Part shown: piece by piece, positions 60,649 to 64,000 of the stretch | How the letters are laid out: the number at the start of each line of letters is the position of its first letter | Numbering within the stretch: the first letter of the stretch is position 1 | From: Linnemannia schmuckeri | Taxonomy: Eukaryota; Mortierellomycota; Mortierellomycetes; Mortierellales; Mortierellaceae | Direction of reading: 5' to 3' | DNA length: 64,000 nucleotides | Assembly (NCBI GenBank): GCA_029449235.1 | Contig: JANATG010000008.1 | Coordinates: 310,001 to 374,000 of the forward strand | The notes under the pieces: model-generated | What the model was told of the DNA's origin: nothing | What the model saw: only the letters and a program-made list of their open reading frames with translations | Databases searched by the model: none | Position numbers and translations under genes: made by a program

Positions 60649-62553
60649 AACTACAAACACATCAACAAGTGGCTGGCAGAACTCAAAAATATCGACTCAT
60701 CCCTGAAGACCCTCGACAAGGAGATTTCAACAAGCGCCAAGCTCATCTCAGCATGGGGATGTAACGAAGGCGACGACTTGACCGACGTCTGTCAACGAAT
60801 GACTCAACTCATGGAGGTAAGAATCTTTTCATTTTTTTTTCTTCTTTGGCTTGGCCTTGCAAAAGTAGGAAAAATGGCCGAGTTGGAGGAGGGAGGGAAA
60901 GCTGCCTTGTTGCTGCAACTTTCTATTATTACCCCTGGCTGGCCTGCCTTCTGTCGGTCTTTTTCTTTCTTTCTTTCTTGCTTCAGCCCTTTGTCAAGCT
61001 CAAGGGGAAAATAATAGTCTTGTCTCGCTTTTTTTTGTAATTTGGACTAACATGTCTGTTGCATTGTGTAATCATTTCTCATGCTTTGTGCAGGAAGTAG
61101 GCCTTATTCAACAAGCCTACTCAATTCAACATACTGCTTACCGCAAAAGGATCAAAAGCCTCAAGACGCAGGAGATGTTGCTGGACGACGTATGTATCTT
61201 CTTTCTTTACCCTATTCTTTGTTAGGCGAAACAAGAGTCCAAAAAAAACAAATGTGGCCATATGGCGAAAAATGTGACAGAGAAAAAAAAGTGATGATAA
61301 TGTGGATTAACCCCTTATTCTTTTTTCCTCCTGTACAGAACCGTAAAAAGAAGCACGACTTGATCAACCAGATTGCCAAACAACAGAAATCAAGCAAGGA
61401 GAACCCCATCAAGATGATGGAGCTGCAAAACAATCTGGACCGCGTGTCAGCAGAGCTGTTGGGACAAGAGCTGGATCTGCTGCAGTTCAAGCGGCAGACG
61501 ATTAGGGATGCGTTCAATTGTCAGTTTGACTCGATGATTGAATACTCGGAAAAGATGGCTCTCATTGCCGGATATGGGCGCCAAATTACCAACGTAATTG
61601 ATTGCGGTCCTCAGCCTGCAGAACGGACAAGCCTTTACTGTGGGGCAGAGTACACCGCAGCAGCGATTAACCAGGTCAAGATTGCAGTCACCAGCTGGCA
61701 AGCCCAGCCCGTCGGCAATCCCATCCGAGCCCACATTGCGCCAGCAGAGGAGGAACTTGCGCTCTCGGCCGCCGCAACCGCCTACAACAACCGGACGCCA
61801 CCCATGAACCACCGACACTCAAACGGACAGGGATTCGTCAACGGCACCCCTGAGAGCCCAGACAACTGGGAAGAGGTCAGGATGCTGAACATGGGTGCCA
61901 GTCAGGTCAGTCTGAACGAGAGCCAGGACGCAGCAGAGCAGGACCACTGGAAGAAGGAAGTCCTTGACTCAGGAGGACAGGAGGATCAATACTACCCATC
62001 GAACGATCCCACACCAGAAGCATCACCCTATATCACATCGCTACAGATCAACCAGCTACAGGAACAACAACGACATCTACAAATGGAACAGCAGCGTGTC
62101 TATCAGAATAACCAGTCCATGTATTCGCCTTCGCCATCACCTTCGCCCACCAACCAGCAGCCATCCTATCACACAACAGCCTCTGTTGCAGCCAGTCTTC
62201 GCAAGCCTAGTGTCGACAACTATGGTAACGGAGGCATGGTAGGAGTACCAGGAACAGGAAACAACAACGGACGACCATTCACACCAACGAAGCTGCGACG
62301 AAACAATACCTCGGAATTCGGATCATCAGGCAGTGCCAGTCCAGGACCCAGTCATAACGGAGGATACGGACAACACCAACCATCCTCGTACGAAGATAAT
62401 GTGACTCCCGCGCGAGGAGGATACCGGCGGGGATTTACGGACCCACGCGAACGGAGTCGGATGGACAACTCGGACCTTTACAAGACAGATATCACCAGCT
62501 CGTCTATCTCTTCGCGCTATTCCAAGACCTCCGGCATCATGCATGAAAAGTAG
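60418..62553 (+). CDS. PIL1: eisosome core component Pil1/Lsp1 (BAR-domain protein)
   Basis: Pil1-family proteins assemble on the inner plasma membrane into eisosomes, furrow-like domains involved in lipid signalling. Exons 60418-60470, 60648-60816, 61094-61189 and 61339-62553 join in phase to 510 residues. The start (MQSIGHDLRRGLNNFSSG) has the amphipathic N-terminal segment. The BAR region follows (KHINKWLAELKNIDSSLKTLDKEISTSAKLISAWG ... QMTQLMEEVGLIQQAYSIQHTAYRKRIKSLK ... LQNNLDRVSAELLGQELDLLQFKRQTIRDAFNCQFDSMIEYSEKMALIAGYGRQI). The C-terminal half is disordered, Gln/Ser/Pro-rich, with many phosphorylatable sites. The exon 2 acceptor is AG directly after 33 A residues (60614-60646), which is odd. 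A CT-rich leader (60270-60417) precedes the gene. Confidence 0.93.
60614..60646. repeat. 33-nt poly(A) run abutting a splice acceptor
   Basis: The homopolymer supplies the A of the AG acceptor of PIL1 exon 2, displacing the usual polypyrimidine tract. The T-rich segment ATTCTTTTTTCTC lies about 40 bases further upstream (60560-60573). Confidence 0.85.
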
Positions 62554-62968
62554 CATACACCCATAACGATTGAAAATGAGTCTTCAACAATACCATCTAC
62601 CACCAATACATAATAAAAGACCCCATCATGATACCTCTTGCATACAAGCCATTATTGATTGACGAGTGATAGATGATGATTCTCCCCGAGAGGGCTAATA
62701 AATGAGATCCTAGTTGATTCCTGTCAAAAAAACTTGGATACCTTATTCCAATGTGGTTCTTTCTGCTCCTACTTTCATTCACTCTTTTCTCTCTCTTTTT
62801 TTTTCTTTTCGCGGTTGTTGCTCCTCTTCCTCACGTTTTTCTACTTTTCATCCCTCCTGCGCTCCCTCCTTGCTCTCTTTACCCTGCGTACACGCCCATA
62901 TCCGATCCCACACATCCTTCTTCTTCTTCCCCTTTTTTTTGCACCAGACTGGGTCAACAAAAAAAAAT

Positions 62969-64000
62969 ATGATACCCGTCAGCATCCTCCCCCTACTCGC
63001 AGTACTGGCAGGCACAGCCCAGCACACCAACTACAAGCACAGCGGCCTCGTACAAGCCTCTCCCTACCAAGATGCAGCTCACTATGCGCTCCCACCCAAC
63101 ATCTACAACAACATCCCCGCAGGACTCACCACCCCTATATCCTTCAGGACCTACCCCACTCCTACCTCTGCCTCCGCGTCACCGGTGAAACAGCGTGACA
63201 TCCCTTCATCTCCTGCAGGAACAGAAGGACCAACAGGATTCGATATCACGGCACCACAACTAAACAGCATCTACACGCCCGGTTCAGGCCTGACCATGGC
63301 CTGGTCCAACCGCGAGGTTGCTTTCCCAGACTCTTGGGTAGCGCCTCAGTCCATCATGGATTTGATCACGCAGGACGCCAACTTTTCAAACTCACCGCTG
63401 TTGACAAAGGAGGATATACGTAACCTGGCAAAGATCAAGGTGCAGGATCTGAGAGCTTCCCAGCAGGCGAATGCGATCAAGGATTCGCCGGTCTTATTAA
63501 AGAGTCTTCGTCTCTTGTCTTGGCCCCTCTCAAAGAGCGATGAGTCCGCGACGACAACAACAACAACGATCGGTTTATCGGCCAATATTCTGTCCGATCC
63601 GGGATTTAACTTCTTCAACAGCGTCAACAACAATTCTGCAAGACTAACAATCTTAGGAAGTTCTGGTGGCGTGCTGCTGTGGACAATTCCTGCAGATTGG
63701 GAGTACGAAGGCGAATTCGAGATCGAGATCTCTACTGCTGAGGGAACTCCAGGTCGACACACGAGTCGTTCGTTTTGGATCCTACGAGATGCGGTGACAC
63801 GACAACTGAACCCGCAGTACAACCTTCCCTCTATGGACCAACAGCAACAGAGTCTCCTAGAGTCGAAAAGCGCTGCATGGACCAAGGCGGATATTCATCG
63901 ACAGAAGAATATGGGTGTGTTCCTAGGAGTTGCGGCCATGATGTCTGCGTTTGTGCTCGTCGGGCTTGGATTTCTTGTTGGAATGTATCGACGCAAGTGG
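62969..64000 (+). CDS. type I membrane protein, KNH-like extracellular region (truncated by window end)
   Basis: From ATG 62969 an open frame runs to the end of the window without a stop (344 codons seen). Residues 1-18 (MIPVSILPLLAVLAGTAQ) form a signal peptide. The lumenal part is Pro/Ser/Thr-rich, with FDITAPQLNSIYTPGSGLTMAW resembling the Kre9/Knh1-type (KNH) N-terminal strand pattern, and later FEIEISTAEG. Potential N-glycosylation sites include NFS and NNS. A single transmembrane helix lies near the end (GVFLGVAAMMSAFVLVGLGFLVGMY) followed by RRKW, a stop-transfer signal; the cytosolic tail continues outside. It may act at the cell surface or in the secretory path; the KNH resemblance is weak. 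The C/T-rich leader at 62750-62940 suits a promoter. Confidence 0.75.
   Translation, partial: MIPVSILPLLAVLAGTAQHTNYKHSGLVQASPYQDAAHYALPPNIYNNIPAGLTTPISFRTYPTPTSASASPVKQRDIPSSPAGTEGPTGFDITAPQLNSIYTPGSGLTMAWSNREVAFPDSWVAPQSIMDLITQDANFSNSPLLTKEDIRNLAKIKVQDLRASQQANAIKDSPVLLKSLRLLSWPLSKSDESATTTTTTIGLSANILSDPGFNFFNSVNNNSARLTILGSSGGVLLWTIPADWEYEGEFEIEISTAEGTPGRHTSRSFWILRDAVTRQLNPQYNLPSMDQQQQSLLESKSAAWTKADIHRQKNMGVFLGVAAMMSAFVLVGLGFLVGMYRRKW

Noticed and set aside
1..64000. CRISPR array, integron or bacterial operon
   Set aside because: No regularly spaced direct repeats; intron-rich eukaryotic gene structure throughout.

Overview
This is eukaryotic nuclear DNA from an early-diverging filamentous fungus, most likely Mortierellomycota (Mortierella/Linnemannia-like). 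The evidence is: genes split by short GT-AG introns (about 60-250 nt), pyrimidine-rich leaders upstream of ATGs, frequent A/T homopolymers, fungal-specific families (Pil1 eisosome, POT/PTR2 transporter, DUF1746/Dsc4-like protein), and a Fanzor-type transposon protein of a kind known from early fungi. The lineage call is inference; no rRNA, tRNA or other marker was found.

Layout. 1-5.5 kb: an unresolved possible plus-strand gene, then PEX12 (minus). 5.5-8 kb: gene-free repeat-rich DNA (hairpins, A-rich tracts, a 29-bp tandem duplication). 8-15.9 kb: a transposon island with a decayed Mutator-like (MULE) transposase on minus and, head-to-head with it, a 4.75-kb element with 20-bp terminal inverted repeats (11139-15891). 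The element encodes one large protein joining an N-terminal XPG/FEN1-type nuclease to a C-terminal Fanzor/TnpB-like RuvC plus zinc-ribbon nuclease. 16-21.4 kb: prefoldin subunit 2, several weak or decayed reading frames, and a BAG1-like Hsp70 cochaperone. 21.7-28.1 kb: a very large multi-KH RNA-binding protein (minus). 33-35 kb: a PTR2 peptide transporter. 35.2-40.6 kb: a pseudokinase/ankyrin protein (minus). 40.6-45.7 kb: gene-poor with decayed coding remnants. 45.7-51.7 kb: PP4R3/Psy2 and a Dsc4-like membrane protein (minus). 52-53.5 kb: Ind1/NUBPL (plus). 53.8-56.2 kb: choline-phosphate cytidylyltransferase (minus). 57-59.5 kb: a Glu-rich protein and an SCP2-domain protein (minus). 60.4-62.6 kb: Pil1 (plus). 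63-64 kb: a type I membrane protein that runs off the window (plus).

Most genes are unlinked housekeeping functions: peroxisome import, chaperoning, phosphatase regulation, Fe-S assembly, phosphatidylcholine and lipid metabolism, plasma-membrane organisation. The most unusual content is the XPG-Fanzor fusion inside its own TIR-bounded element, 82 bp upstream of the prefoldin 2 start codon. It is interrupted by one in-frame TGA. Its 3' end leaves only about 100 nt to the element edge, the place where an omega-RNA-like guide would be expected.
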